The notes below the pieces were generated by a model. That model worked only from the letters and a program-made list of their open reading frames with translations, was not told the DNA's origin and did no database searches. Shown here one piece after another: positions 9,401 through 16,906 of a DNA stretch of 64,000 nt (position 1 is its first letter; each line of letters begins with the position of its first letter). The translations under genes were made by a program, and so were the position numbers. Source of the DNA: Methanospirillum lacunae (GTDB lineage: Archaea > Halobacteriota > Methanomicrobia > Methanomicrobiales > Methanospirillaceae). The DNA lies in NCBI RefSeq assembly GCF_003173355.1, contig NZ_QGMY01000002.1, positions 310,001-374,000 of the forward strand, in the 5' to 3' direction.

Positions 9401-9799
9401 AACAAAATAATGCCTAAATAATATAAAATTCTTATTTTTGAATTTAGTAGCCGTATCTGAAAATATAGTAACTCTCGCCACTAAAATTTGTGGGTAAAAT
9501 CTATAGAAATTCAATCCGAAAATAAAGTGGCCAAAGGCACTACTTATCCCTTCTAATAAATTTTGTAAATCGAGCGGGAATTCAACCACATTCGAAATGA
9601 TTTTCACCAAATCTGATACCGAGATAGATTGAGGTTATACTAATGAAATATCTTTATTCTAAATGTGGGAATTTGATATCTGACTGAACCAATTATATTT
9701 TATTCTTTTTTAAAACAATGATAGAATTCGGATTACCAAGTCAAATAAATATCAACGAGACTATAATTCACCTGTTTTAGACATGCAAAAGGTCTATGC
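9401..9799. other. AT-rich divergent intergenic region
   Basis: Apart from the possible N-terminal extension of the minus-strand gene, no gene is seen. Long A/T runs and several TATA-like elements are present, consistent with promoters for both divergent genes. Confidence 0.35.
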
Positions 9800-10495
9800 A
9801 TGAATAGTAATAATTTAGAATTATTTCTAAAGTACTCTGGAGTATTCATGCTAGGTATATTATTAAAAAAACAAAATCCACGTGAACTTTATGATAATGG
9901 GATAAATGCGTATAAAAAGGGGGACTATAAAGTAGCTATTAAATTTCTCTCTAAATCATTAAAAAATGATAAAGAGAATCCAAAAATAATGAATGCTATG
10001 GCTCTATGTTACTCAAAAATGGATAATAATATAACAGCGAAATATTATTTGTTAAAAGCATGTAAAAAATCTCCTATCAATGAAACCTATAAAAAAAACC
10101 TTGCAATAATTGACAATATAGAAAATCAAAAGAAGGAAGCGGAAAAGAAAAAAATAGAGATTGATAAGCAAAATAAGGAGAGAGAATATCAAGAAAAAGT
10201 TTCAAAGAGATTGGAAGCAGAAAAGCGAAAATCTGGAAAAATAATTGATGAATATCGCCGAACATGTAATAAATGTGGAAAAGTTTGGCATTCTCTCGTT
10301 TCAAGAGAGAAGGAATTGGCAAAATTAAAAAGTGATTATGAGTGGAGATCAATACCGTGCTGTTCTGGATTATTAACAGCCCCTCAATACCAACGAAACC
10401 GAGATGCAGTTTCTTCAGATATTGAAATGTTAAAACAATGCCCAAATTGTAAATCAAAGGATTATAATGAGGAAATAGTTTCACATGAAGTGTAA
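9800..10495 (+). CDS. TPR protein with coiled coil and C-terminal zinc-ribbon cysteines
   Basis: 231 residues. A hydrophobic stretch at about 10-22 may be a weak membrane anchor. Residues about 28-95 hold two tetratricopeptide-like repeats ([20 protein letters not shown], then [11 protein letters not shown]). A Lys/Glu-rich coiled coil spans about 105-150. The C-terminal part has CNKCGKVWH and CPNCKSKDY, two CxxC knuckles that would make a zinc ribbon. TPRs mediate protein contacts; the partner is unknown. It overlaps the YidD gene by 11 bases, so the two are co-translated. AT-rich composition matches the island. Confidence 0.65.
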   Translation: MNSNNLELFLKYSGVFMLGILLKKQNPRELYDNGINAYKKGDYKVAIKFLSKSLKNDKENPKIMNAMALCYSKMDNNITAKYYLLKACKKSPINETYKKNLAIIDNIENQKKEAEKKKIEIDKQNKEREYQEKVSKRLEAEKRKSGKIIDEYRRTCNKCGKVWHSLVSREKELAKLKSDYEWRSIPCCSGLLTAPQYQRNRDAVSSDIEMLKQCPNCKSKDYNEEIVSHEV

Positions 10496-10724
10496 TTTTT
10501 TCTCCATTTTATCCATTAAATTGATTGAAAAAGTTTGGCATGGGAATTACGGAAGAAAATTTGTCAAAAATAATCATATTATTTGCAGATTTTATCCAAC
10601 TTGCTCAAATTATGCAATACTGGCCATAAGGAAGCATGGATTTATCAAAGGCTGGGTTTTAGTTTATCGAAGATTAATGCGATGCAATCCATATAACACA
10701 GATTCTGCTGTTGATTTTCCTTGA
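10485..10724 (+). CDS. yidD: YidD-family membrane protein insertion efficiency factor
   Basis: 79 residues with the YidD (former DUF37, 'haemolytic domain') signature: [20 protein letters not shown], then [16 protein letters not shown]. The conserved Cys of PTCSNYA and of RCNP are present. In bacteria YidD is a small membrane-associated protein assisting YidC-dependent insertion, usually beside rnpA and yidC. Here it follows a TPR/zinc protein in an AT-rich island, away from any translocase gene. Length is typical. Bacterial origin by transfer is inferred from family distribution and context. Confidence 0.85.
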   Translation: MKCNFFSILSIKLIEKVWHGNYGRKFVKNNHIICRFYPTCSNYAILAIRKHGFIKGWVLVYRRLMRCNPYNTDSAVDFP

Positions 10725-10726
10725 AT

Positions 10727-10952
10727 AATATCGCAGTGACGGTCCTGAATGGAGTAGTCAGTTTTCTCTCTGCTGACTTTACCGCTCCTTTGGAAACAAA
10801 GTCTGTCATCTATTTTTTCTCCACCCGGATTATACCTGTATAAATAGATTTTCCGCGAGTATACACAAAGAATAAAGAGAGAATAGACGGGCAGAGATAT
10901 ATTCGGTAAATTTAATTTTGAGTCAGTTTATGTGTGGCCAGACAAAAACCGA
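10727..10952. repeat. Direct repeat A, copy 2
   Basis: Diverged copy of 8458-8686 in the same orientation, with promoter region, ribosome-binding site and the first ~26 codons of the same gene. Homology ends abruptly near 10736, where unrelated island sequence begins. Together the copies bound ~2 kb containing the 9400, TPR and yidD genes. Confidence 0.75.
10736..10809 (-). pseudogene. Truncated 5' fragment of the gene at 8041-8544
   Basis: ATG 10809 (after GGGTGGAG) starts MTDFVSKGAVKSAERKLTTP, which matches the neighbour's N-terminus. After about 26 codons similarity stops and the frame runs antisense into yidD, reaching a stop within ~30 further codons. It is a remnant, not a functional gene, but it keeps the ATG that the larger copy lacks. 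Confidence 0.65.
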
Positions 10953-10963
10953 ATGTTAGATTA

Positions 10964-11194
10964 TCAAAATAGCAATAGAACCGACAACAGATCTTCAATA
11001 TCAATTCCGGCTTGTTTGATTATGGCCTTCAGGGTACCCCGGTCAAGTTCATGATGATCAGGAACGACGATGGTTCGTTGATTATCATGACTTTTCAGAA
11101 CAATATGACTTCCTTTCTGATGATCGATAGAGTAACCCAGCCGAACCAAAGCGTTAATTACTTTTCTAGCAGGAAGAAGAGGAAACTTTGTCAT
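10964..11194 (-). CDS. hicA: HicA-family toxin (mRNA interferase)
   Basis: 76 residues with the HicA double-stranded-RNA-binding-like fold signature: PARKVINALVRLGYSIDHQ, KGSHIVLKS with the catalytic-type His after GS, then VVPDHHELDRGTLKAIIKQA. HicA toxins cleave mRNA and are neutralised by HicB. It starts four bases after the hicB stop, so the antitoxin is translated first, the usual order for one HicBA subclass. Length is typical. It sits between the two repeat-bounded insertions, as expected of a module stabilising mobile DNA. Confidence 0.88.
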   Translation of the reverse strand: MTKFPLLPARKVINALVRLGYSIDHQKGSHIVLKSHDNQRTIVVPDHHELDRGTLKAIIKQAGIDIEDLLSVLLLF

Positions 11195-11198
11195 TCCG

Positions 11199-11459
11199 TT
11201 ATACGTTTACCAGAACTTCTCTGACACAAACCTGACTTGCCCGAAGAGAAATCGCTTCATTCTGAGTTGATTCCAGGTATGCCTCTATTGCTTCCTTAGA
11301 ATTTTCAGTAGCTTCCTCGATAGTCCTCCCCTGGGTGATACAACCAGGAAGACCTGGGACAGTTACTACAAACCATCCATCTTCTCCAGGTTCAATCACG
11401 ACATTGAATTTTTGAAACATCATATTCACTTTTGTTTGGAATGGTATTATCTGTACCAT
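11199..11459 (-). CDS. hicB: HicB-family antitoxin
   Basis: About 86 residues from ATG 11459; an ATG at 11423 (MMFQKFNV) would give a more typical HicB N-terminus and is a fair alternative. The HicB core is clear: FNVVIEPGEDGWFVVTVPG, then LPGCITQGRTIEEATENSKE and AIEAYLES. No separate DNA-binding domain is obvious. It neutralises HicA by direct binding; autoregulation is likely but not shown by the sequence. Confidence 0.88.
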   Translation of the reverse strand: MVQIIPFQTKVNMMFQKFNVVIEPGEDGWFVVTVPGLPGCITQGRTIEEATENSKEAIEAYLESTQNEAISLRASQVCVREVLVNV

Positions 11460-11598
11460 ATCTCTATGTTTGTATCATCTTTAAAATACCTAATAATGGT
11501 TGATGTCAGATAATCAGGATCTCAGGGAAATGGAAAAATTTACCGCAGCGTCCTCGGATATACCTGGTAATGCAAATCCTTCATATTGTTGTTCATTC

Positions 11599-11790
11599 TC
11601 ACAACCTTGATAAAAAATGATCCTCACAAATATCATGGATGTAATCCCATACTCCCATAGCCGTAGGTCGTTTCCCGGGAATGGCTAAATCCCGCTCTTT
11701 GTATCGCAACCAAAACAAATTTCTGCATAACTCAGAATCGTACTGATACCCTGGTTCCACCTCCTTACCACAGTATTTACACTGGCTCAT
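11599..11790 (-). CDS. Small zinc-knuckle protein
   Basis: 63 residues. N-terminal CKYCGKEV plus SELCRNLFW suggest a Cys-based zinc site. Function unknown. Its ATG overlaps the TGA of the 47-residue Cys protein upstream (ATGA). A truncated relative lies at 16832-16906 in the second copy of repeat B, so this gene keeps the original 3' end of the split operon. Confidence 0.6.
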   Translation of the reverse strand: MSQCKYCGKEVEPGYQYDSELCRNLFWLRYKERDLAIPGKRPTAMGVWDYIHDICEDHFLSRL

Positions 11791-12206
11791 TTCTTCGGCA
11801 ATTCACACGTTTTAGGAATAGTAATCGGATTGGTGATTGGACTAGGATTTTTATCACAGTAAAAACCACGGGTTCCAACCATGACCAACGGACAGGATTT
11901 ACAGGATTCTACGATAATGACCCGGGTCATTATCTGATAATCTCCATCATTCCAATTGAGTTCTCATCTCCATACCGCCAGATTCCCCGCTCAAAACCGG
12001 AAAAAAAGATCTCTTTACAGGCCTCTGTGTCGACAAGAGCGTCGTGGCAGTCGATAAGATTCGCTTTAGCAATAATTTCGTATGCTTCTGAAAGCTTGGG
12101 AAATTTATATCCTGAATTCCCATTTCCCCGTGGTAACCTACAAAAGCGGTAGAGTGTGCCATCATGCAGAATTGAGGTTTCGATAGCTGATTGCTGTTTA
12201 TGTTCG
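11752..12206. repeat. Direct repeat B, copy 1 (~455 bp)
   Basis: Diverged direct repeat of 16867-17324, covering the exonuclease C-terminus, the 47-residue Cys gene and the first ~14 codons of the zinc-knuckle gene. Long identical blocks such as ACCGCCAGATTCCCCGCTCA and AAAAAAAGATCTCTTTACA are shared. Confidence 0.88.
11787..11930 (-). CDS. 47-residue Cys-containing protein (copy 1)
   Basis: Starts at ATG 11930 overlapping the exonuclease stop (TAATG) and ends at 11787 overlapping the next ATG. It begins MTRVIIVESCKSCPLVMVG, with CxxC and two later Cys (FYCDK, TCELP), so metal binding is plausible. Its paralogue at 16903-17046 has the same length and overlaps, which supports real coding. Function unknown. 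Confidence 0.6.
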   Translation of the reverse strand: MTRVIIVESCKSCPLVMVGTRGFYCDKNPSPITNPITIPKTCELPKK

Positions 12207-12220
12207 CCTGATATTCGTGA
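11930..12220 (-). pseudogene. DnaQ-type exonuclease, C-terminal fragment (copy 1)
   Basis: Open frame of ~96 codons lacking a start: ...ETSILHDGTLYRF, YKFPKLSEAYEI, then CHDALVDTEACKEIFF, which is the Exo III HxxxxxD motif of DEDDh exonucleases. The N-terminal Exo I and II motifs are absent. The equivalent N-terminus is found 5 kb away at 17324-17651. This copy is free of the frame breaks seen in copy 2. Confidence 0.7.
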
Positions 12221-12315
12221 TTAGTTAACCACTTTAAATGTTTCATAGTACCAAACCATAAAGAACCTCCGGGGAAGAAAGAAAAGAAAAAAGGATTTAT
12301 GAAAGACTTTGGGAT

Positions 12316-12594
12316 TTATATCATAGGATGTGGTTGTCTATCAGTTTCATCTTCCATATATAAATACATTTTGTTTGAATAAACCTTCGCCCCAGCTAAA
12401 ATTATAGCCTTTCCTTTATCAGTTAACGCATAGATCGGTTTGATCTTACGTGTGGTAAATATCGATCTTGGCCCAATAACCTCATTGATATATTTGGATG
12501 CACAACTCCATACGAGATCCGTCTTCAATAAAATTTCGGCATCGCTTTTTTCAATTGCTCCCGTGCATACAGATAGTATTGTAATTTCACACAT
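12316..12594 (-). CDS. DUF2099 (methanogenesis marker 8-like) C-terminal part
   Basis: 92 codons in the same frame as the gene ending at 12598, separated from it by TAA-AAT only. It matches the family's C-terminal region: VCTGAIEKSDAEILL, DLVWSCASKYINEV and KPIYALTDKGKAIIL. Together the two parts reconstruct one DUF2099 protein of about 286 residues. Either a nonsense mutation split the gene or this half is made separately from the ATG at 12594, which has no clear ribosome-binding site. Confidence 0.6.
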   Translation of the reverse strand: MCEITILSVCTGAIEKSDAEILLKTDLVWSCASKYINEVIGPRSIFTTRKIKPIYALTDKGKAIILAGAKVYSNKMYLYMEDETDRQPHPMI

Positions 12595-12597
12595 ATT

Positions 12598-13176
12598 TTA
12601 AGATTCTATCTGGCGTATTGAATCAATTTGTGAGATATATCGTTCTGCTACAGTTACTGCAATCCGCTTATACCCAAGATCTATAGCCATCTGCACCCCT
12701 TTTACTGGATCGATTGCTGCAGTTTCCTCGTCAACAATATTCACACCTCGGTCTTTAAGTCTTGTTATCAAACCCGGAATAGGGGATGTTTTTATTATTC
12801 CTGACATCCATCCTCCTATTCCTTGAATAATGTCTGGATTATTACTGATAACTGTTCCAGCACCATCACAGACGATAATTGCTACATCAATGATTCCGAT
12901 TTTTAGGCTACAATGAAGTAACTCAGAAGCTCCAAACGAAAAAATTAGATTTTGATTCTCAATCATCCGGTCAGACTTAAAAAGATGGGCTATATGTATA
13001 CGCTTTTCAATTATCTCTTTAATAGTATCTTCGTTTAACTCACCAGATAAACCCAAAACTTTTTGCCATGTTGGACAAAATTCTATCTTTGGGCCAGTCA
13101 AAACTTTAATTTCATCATCTGTGATCTGAAGTGTCGCTTTTGCAACTTCAATAACATGTTCATTTGTTTTATCCAT
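12598..13176 (-). CDS. DUF2099 (methanogenesis marker 8-like) N-terminal part
   Basis: 192 residues with DUF2099 features: IEFCPTWQKVLG, IFSFGASELLH, IIVCDGAGTVISNNP, QGIGGWMSGIIKTSPIP and GYKRIAVTVAE. In methanogens a canonical marker-8 protein is nearly universal but of unknown biochemical role; the Cys and Gly-rich motifs suggest a ligand or redox site. This is probably a paralogue tied to the sulfur/selenium cluster, 14 bases downstream of selD. The frame ends at a TAA that interrupts the family's normal length. Confidence 0.65.
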   Translation of the reverse strand: MDKTNEHVIEVAKATLQITDDEIKVLTGPKIEFCPTWQKVLGLSGELNEDTIKEIIEKRIHIAHLFKSDRMIENQNLIFSFGASELLHCSLKIGIIDVAIIVCDGAGTVISNNPDIIQGIGGWMSGIIKTSPIPGLITRLKDRGVNIVDEETAAIDPVKGVQMAIDLGYKRIAVTVAERYISQIDSIRQIES

Positions 13177-13190
13177 AATATTCTCACTTT

Positions 13191-14222
13191 TTACTCGGTT
13201 AATGATGAAATTTCTTGAATGTTAGGATTGTGTAAGAGAACAGGATTATCATGATATTTTGTCACAAACCCGACCTCATATGCGGGAATCTCCCTCTTTG
13301 ATAACTCTGCAATGAGATCATTTTTTGCATCCGGCGCAATTGAGATCAGTAACCCCCCTGCAGTCTCAGATGAAATCCCTTTTTCTAATCCAAACCCAAA
13401 AAAATCTGATAAAATTGGTGCATTCTTGATAGATGGGATCGTGTGAATATTCAAGGTAACATGACTATTATCGGCTATTTTTGCTGCATGCCCATAAAGA
13501 CCAAATCCAGTAACATCTGTCAGGGCATGAGCACCTGTAACCTGCACAGCTTCTGCGGCTTTCTGATTCGAGGTAGTCATGCAGGTTATTGCAATATCAA
13601 CTGATTCCTGAAGATCACTAGAATCAACAATTGAATCAATTTCTTCAGGATTCTTCTCATATATTCTGGATGCAGACATTATAGGCTGAATACCAACCGG
13701 TTTAGTTAATAATAAAACATCTCCCGGTTTTGCACCTGAATTATAAATGATCTCTTTAGGATGTGCAACCCCAGTTACTGCTCCACCTATTATTGGCCAC
13801 GGATTTATTATCGTGTGCCCCCCAACGAGAGGAGCCTTAATTGAATCGCAAAAATCACGAAAACCTCCCAGTAACTTTTTAGATTGATCAACACTTACCC
13901 CTCTAGGAAGACCCAGAATCGCTAAAACCCCAGCGATCACTGTTCCTCCCATCGCGAAAACATCATTCGTACAGTTACAAGCTGCAATCTCCCCCTGAAG
14001 ATATGGATCATCAACAATCGGGGTAAAAAAATCAACGGTTTTAATTAATACAATATTTTCATTAATTTTGATAATTGCGGCATCATCTCCAGGTCCAAGG
14101 ACATTTTCTGGGTATGATCCTCCAATAGCCTCTAATAATTTTTCCAACTCATTTTCCGGGAGTTTACAAGAACAACCGAATAAATCTACCATATCAGTCA
14201 AAGCCGGAAATTTTTGGCTCAT
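13191..14222 (-). CDS. selD: Selenide, water dikinase (selenophosphate synthetase)
   Basis: 343 residues, typical SelD length. The N-terminal catalytic segment GCSCKLP places Cys17 and Lys20 where E. coli SelD has its Cys and Lys. It then shows the ATP-binding GPGDDAAII, VDFFTPIVDDPYLQGEIAA, NDVFAMGG, LVGGHTI and DVTGFGLYGHA motifs. The reaction is selenide + ATP + water to selenophosphate + AMP + Pi. No selenocysteine genes (selA, selB, pscS, pstK) or tRNA-Sec are in the window, so its selenium sink is unknown; selenouridine in tRNA or labile selenium in an enzyme are options. It overlaps the TusA-like gene by 29 bases and belongs to its operon. Confidence 0.9.
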   Translation of the reverse strand: MSQKFPALTDMVDLFGCSCKLPENELEKLLEAIGGSYPENVLGPGDDAAIIKINENIVLIKTVDFFTPIVDDPYLQGEIAACNCTNDVFAMGGTVIAGVLAILGLPRGVSVDQSKKLLGGFRDFCDSIKAPLVGGHTIINPWPIIGGAVTGVAHPKEIIYNSGAKPGDVLLLTKPVGIQPIMSASRIYEKNPEEIDSIVDSSDLQESVDIAITCMTTSNQKAAEAVQVTGAHALTDVTGFGLYGHAAKIADNSHVTLNIHTIPSIKNAPILSDFFGFGLEKGISSETAGGLLISIAPDAKNDLIAELSKREIPAYEVGFVTKYHDNPVLLHNPNIQEISSLTE

Positions 14223-14454
14223 TTATTTCCCCATTTTTTCTAATTAAGATATGATATTTTCCATCAATTTCTTGAATTTGACAAAGTTCATGCCTTTCAC
14301 GGAGTATAAACCTGATTATATTATCTTTCGAAGGAGGGTATTCCACAATGATAAGTAATTCATCACCAATTGCCATTTCACGAATCTTTTTTCGTGTTTC
14401 TAATACAGGAATCGGGCAACTTCTCCCACATACGTTTAATTCCAATTTAGTCAT
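14194..14454 (-). CDS. TusA/YedF-like sulfur (selenium) carrier protein
   Basis: 86 residues of TusA/SirA fold. It has the CPxP signature CGRSCPIPVLETRKKI with the active Cys13, then ELLIIVEYPPSKDNIIRFI. TusA-family proteins carry persulfide sulfur on this Cys; YedF relatives occur next to selD and are linked to selenium metabolism. The overlap with selD and the six-base gap to the DsrE-like gene suggest one transcript and a Cys-based relay delivering selenide or sulfide to SelD (inference). Confidence 0.85.
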   Translation of the reverse strand: MTKLELNVCGRSCPIPVLETRKKIREMAIGDELLIIVEYPPSKDNIIRFILRERHELCQIQEIDGKYHILIRKNGEINEPKISGFD

Positions 14455-14460
14455 TGATAG

Positions 14461-14817
14461 TCAGAAAAATATTACTTTATCACTTTTCATAACGAGATCA
14501 GTAAGATCGTGCATAGTTCCAAAGTGTATCCCATCTACAATTTTGTCTTTTGTGATACCCCTAGCCTGGCAACACGGACCACACATGATGATTTTAGCTC
14601 CGGATTCTATAGCCTCTCGGACTAAATTTTCAATATTGGCAAATTCAACCGGATTTTGGTCTTTTAATCCAACATAGGTTCCATTTTCTAGAAAGAATAT
14701 ATTGACCTTAATTTCTTCCAATAGTGCAGTAAGGACAAATCTCAATGCAGAAAAAGATCTTTCACTTCCGTATGGTGCGTCCCCAATGATAACAGTAACA
14801 GATTTTTGTGAACTCAT
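14461..14817 (-). CDS. DsrE/DsrF-like sulfurtransferase-type protein
   Basis: 118 residues of the DsrE-like fold: VTVIIGDAPYGSERSFSALR at the N-terminus, LENGTYVGL in the middle, then IIMCGPCCQARGITKD containing the conserved Cys of the TusD/DsrE family, here a CxxCC motif. DsrE proteins exchange persulfide with TusA. It is the first gene of the operon; GTGAT lies four bases before its ATG. The divergent regulator and a 25-bp palindrome lie upstream. Confidence 0.82.
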   Translation of the reverse strand: MSSQKSVTVIIGDAPYGSERSFSALRFVLTALLEEIKVNIFFLENGTYVGLKDQNPVEFANIENLVREAIESGAKIIMCGPCCQARGITKDKIVDGIHFGTMHDLTDLVMKSDKVIFF

Positions 14818-15175
14818 AGTATCACGGCGTACTATTATCTGATTTGAACTGAATTTTAAGACATAATCTTATCAAGAATTGAATATCCAATTTTAATCGG
14901 TTTTCATAATTCATGACCTAATTTGAGATTGAAAGGCTTTCATTAATTTTGACGGTTATTTTTCTTCTATGACCTGAATATTAATCTTGAAGATTAATAT
15001 TATGTGGATGAATTAACCATTTATCCGTCTTTAACCAAAAGGATAATAATCGATTGAATTTCAAAAGATAGAAAAGAATAAACCCGCCTTTTTTTTGTAA
15101 TTACCTTGAGTATAAATAATCAATTCATAACTCTCTTAACGACTGAGAAGAAATATAAAGATTCAATGATCTCTC
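14818..15175. promoter_or_regulatory. Divergent control region of the sulfur/selenium module
   Basis: 358 bases between the DsrE-like operon and the regulator gene, AT-rich with no ORF. A TATA-like AAATATAAAG lies about 20 bases before the regulator ATG, suggesting leaderless transcription. The palindrome at 14977-15001 is nearly central. Confidence 0.6.
14977..15001. promoter_or_regulatory. 25-bp perfect palindrome, candidate operator
   Basis: Arms AATATTAATCTT and AAGATTAATATT are exact reverse complements separated by one G. It sits about 160 bases from the DsrE-like start and 175 from the regulator start, so it could serve both promoters as a binding site for a dimeric winged-helix protein. 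Confidence 0.6.
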
Positions 15176-16021
15176 ATGACTTCCCCAGTTGTATTGTATA
15201 ATGATATCAGATGTGGATTAGACTCTATTCTACGATCTAGACTACAAATGCAAATTTTATTATCGCTTGGTGAAGGTTGCAAAACCCTGTCTGATCTAAG
15301 AGCGATCACCGGCAGCTCATCACAGGCATTGGTACCTAAAATTCGTGAGCTCGAAACCCGATTTATTATTTCATCAAAAAAATACGAATACTGTCTGACT
15401 CCGTTAGGACGGCTAATTCAGGAGAAACTTACGGACTTCACGAGGTTATTATCAGTCCTTTTTAAACATGATGATTTTTGGAATAGTCATTATCTTGATG
15501 GCATTCCCCCGGAGTTTATTAAGGAGATTAGCGATCTTTATGACTCTCGGATAATCGCCGACACGAATATTGAAGTTTTTCAGGTTTATTCATACTATCT
15601 AAAAATTCTCGAAGAGTCTGATAATATCCACTGGATATCATCTATATTAAACCCACATCACATCCAGGCTATTACCTCTAGACTTGCTTATGGAATTCAT
15701 GTTGAAATGATTGTGAATTCTGAAATAGCAGAAATGATAAAAACTGAACCATACTGCTCACTACTTGGTTCAATTGATCCCAGTTCACATTTCAAATTAT
15801 ATCTCACTGAAGAAAGAATAAAAATTGGAATGATTGTGAGTGACACTAATCTTTTTTTGGGTCTTTTTAAAAACGACATGATTACTTTTGATGCATCCTC
15901 TCATTTTATCAGTGTAGATCCTGATGCACTTTCATGGGGAGAACGATTGTTTTCATATTATAAAGACCGTTCATCGGGATTATGTTTTCAAAAATCATGT
16001 AATAAAACAATATCAACCTGA
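15176..16021 (+). CDS. Winged-helix regulator with FilR1 (DUF1724)-type sensor domain
   Basis: 281 residues. Residues about 20-85 form a winged helix (ILLSLGEGCKTLSDLRAIT, SSSQALVPKIRELETRFII, YCLTPLGRLIQ). The C-terminal two thirds resemble the FilR1/DUF1724 domain found in many methanogen regulators, ending LFLGLFKNDMITFDASSHFI. Such proteins are probable ligand-responsive transcription factors. It is divergent to the DsrE-TusA-SelD operon across a palindrome, and the CcdA-like gene follows on the same strand, so local control is inferred. Confidence 0.8.
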   Translation: MTSPVVLYNDIRCGLDSILRSRLQMQILLSLGEGCKTLSDLRAITGSSSQALVPKIRELETRFIISSKKYEYCLTPLGRLIQEKLTDFTRLLSVLFKHDDFWNSHYLDGIPPEFIKEISDLYDSRIIADTNIEVFQVYSYYLKILEESDNIHWISSILNPHHIQAITSRLAYGIHVEMIVNSEIAEMIKTEPYCSLLGSIDPSSHFKLYLTEERIKIGMIVSDTNLFLGLFKNDMITFDASSHFISVDPDALSWGERLFSYYKDRSSGLCFQKSCNKTIST

Positions 16022-16139
16022 TCGATGAATATTCATTAAGTCCTTTAATTTTCATTATGGGAACTAATATGTGAATTCCTTATAATCTTATTTTGATGCA
16101 TTGGAACACTATCAATGGGTATTTTCCTGGAGGCAAATT

Positions 16140-16808
16140 GTGACCAATTTTGATCCATCAATCTGGGGAATTTTTATATTTGGATTAATTGCAGGGATTT
16201 GCCCCTGCAATAGTGTCTTATGCCTGGGCCTAATTGGATATTTGACTAGTGGCAATACGAATCTCTCCCTAATTAACATTCTGAAACTTACAACTTCATT
16301 CTGTATTGGGACAATTATTGTTTTAATTCCCTTGGGGATGATTGCCGGGTTGATTGGGCATTATCTACTTTTTCTCAATGGTACGATCGCATGGTCAATT
16401 GGCGGGGTGCTTTTAATACTGATGGGATTACAACTCCTTCATGTATATAAGCCTCCAATTCGGAGCATTTTTAACTTTTTCAGACGCCCCTCTTCATATA
16501 CAGTAATGGGAGCTTTTTTACTTGGACTTTCGTTTGGTGCTATAACCGTTGGGCGTGGGGCCCCTATGCTCTTGATAGTTTTGACTTACATCGCTTTATA
16601 TCAGACAATGTTCCAAGGGTTCTTCACAATTCTCATCTATGCTATTGGATTAAGCATCCCGCTCATTATTATCAGTTCATTGGGTGGCGCATTAGGCAAA
16701 AAGATTAAGGGATATTCACGGATAAGTGGGGATGTCGCTGATAAAATTATTGGGTCTGTAATAATTATTATAGGGATATACTTTGTGTATTTGGCATTTA
16801 CTCTGTGA
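16140..16808 (+). CDS. CcdA/DsbD-like membrane thiol-redox transporter
   Basis: About 222 residues with six predicted membrane segments. CPC in GLIAGICPCNSVLCLGL near the first helix and LGLSFGAITVGRGAPMLL in the second half match the pseudo-symmetric Cys-Pro pattern of CcdA/DsbD-type proteins, which move reducing equivalents or small thiol-linked cargo across membranes. GTG 16140 is chosen because GGAGG lies six bases upstream; TTG 16101 is a weaker option. Next to TusA/DsrE/SelD genes it could supply reductant or move a sulfur or selenium species (inference). Confidence 0.7.
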   Translation: MTNFDPSIWGIFIFGLIAGICPCNSVLCLGLIGYLTSGNTNLSLINILKLTTSFCIGTIIVLIPLGMIAGLIGHYLLFLNGTIAWSIGGVLLILMGLQLLHVYKPPIRSIFNFFRRPSSYTVMGAFLLGLSFGAITVGRGAPMLLIVLTYIALYQTMFQGFFTILIYAIGLSIPLIIISSLGGALGKKIKGYSRISGDVADKIIGSVIIIIGIYFVYLAFTL

Positions 16809-16831
16809 TAATATTGAGTAATCAAAATTAT

Positions 16832-16906
16832 CTATTTATAGAAATAAATTAAATCAGATTTCGGTTCGGGTTCCACCTCCTTACCGCAGTATTTACACAG
16901 GCTCAT
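16832..16906 (-). pseudogene. Truncated zinc-knuckle gene (copy 2)
   Basis: MSLCKYCGKEVEPEP matches the 63-residue gene at 11599-11790 for ~14 codons, then unrelated sequence leads to a TAG at 16832. The junction marks one edge of the inserted segment. Confidence 0.65.

Noticed and set aside
12598-12600. Reassigned UAA codon, because several genes have in-frame TAA
   Set aside because: TAA ends many intact genes here as a normal stop; the interrupted genes are better explained by mutation or error.
13191-14222. SelD as part of a selenocysteine system with in-frame UGA genes nearby
   Set aside because: No UGA-containing extended frame or tRNA-Sec was seen in the window. The only in-frame TGA found, at 59117, fits a Gly-to-stop mutation in a decayed gene.
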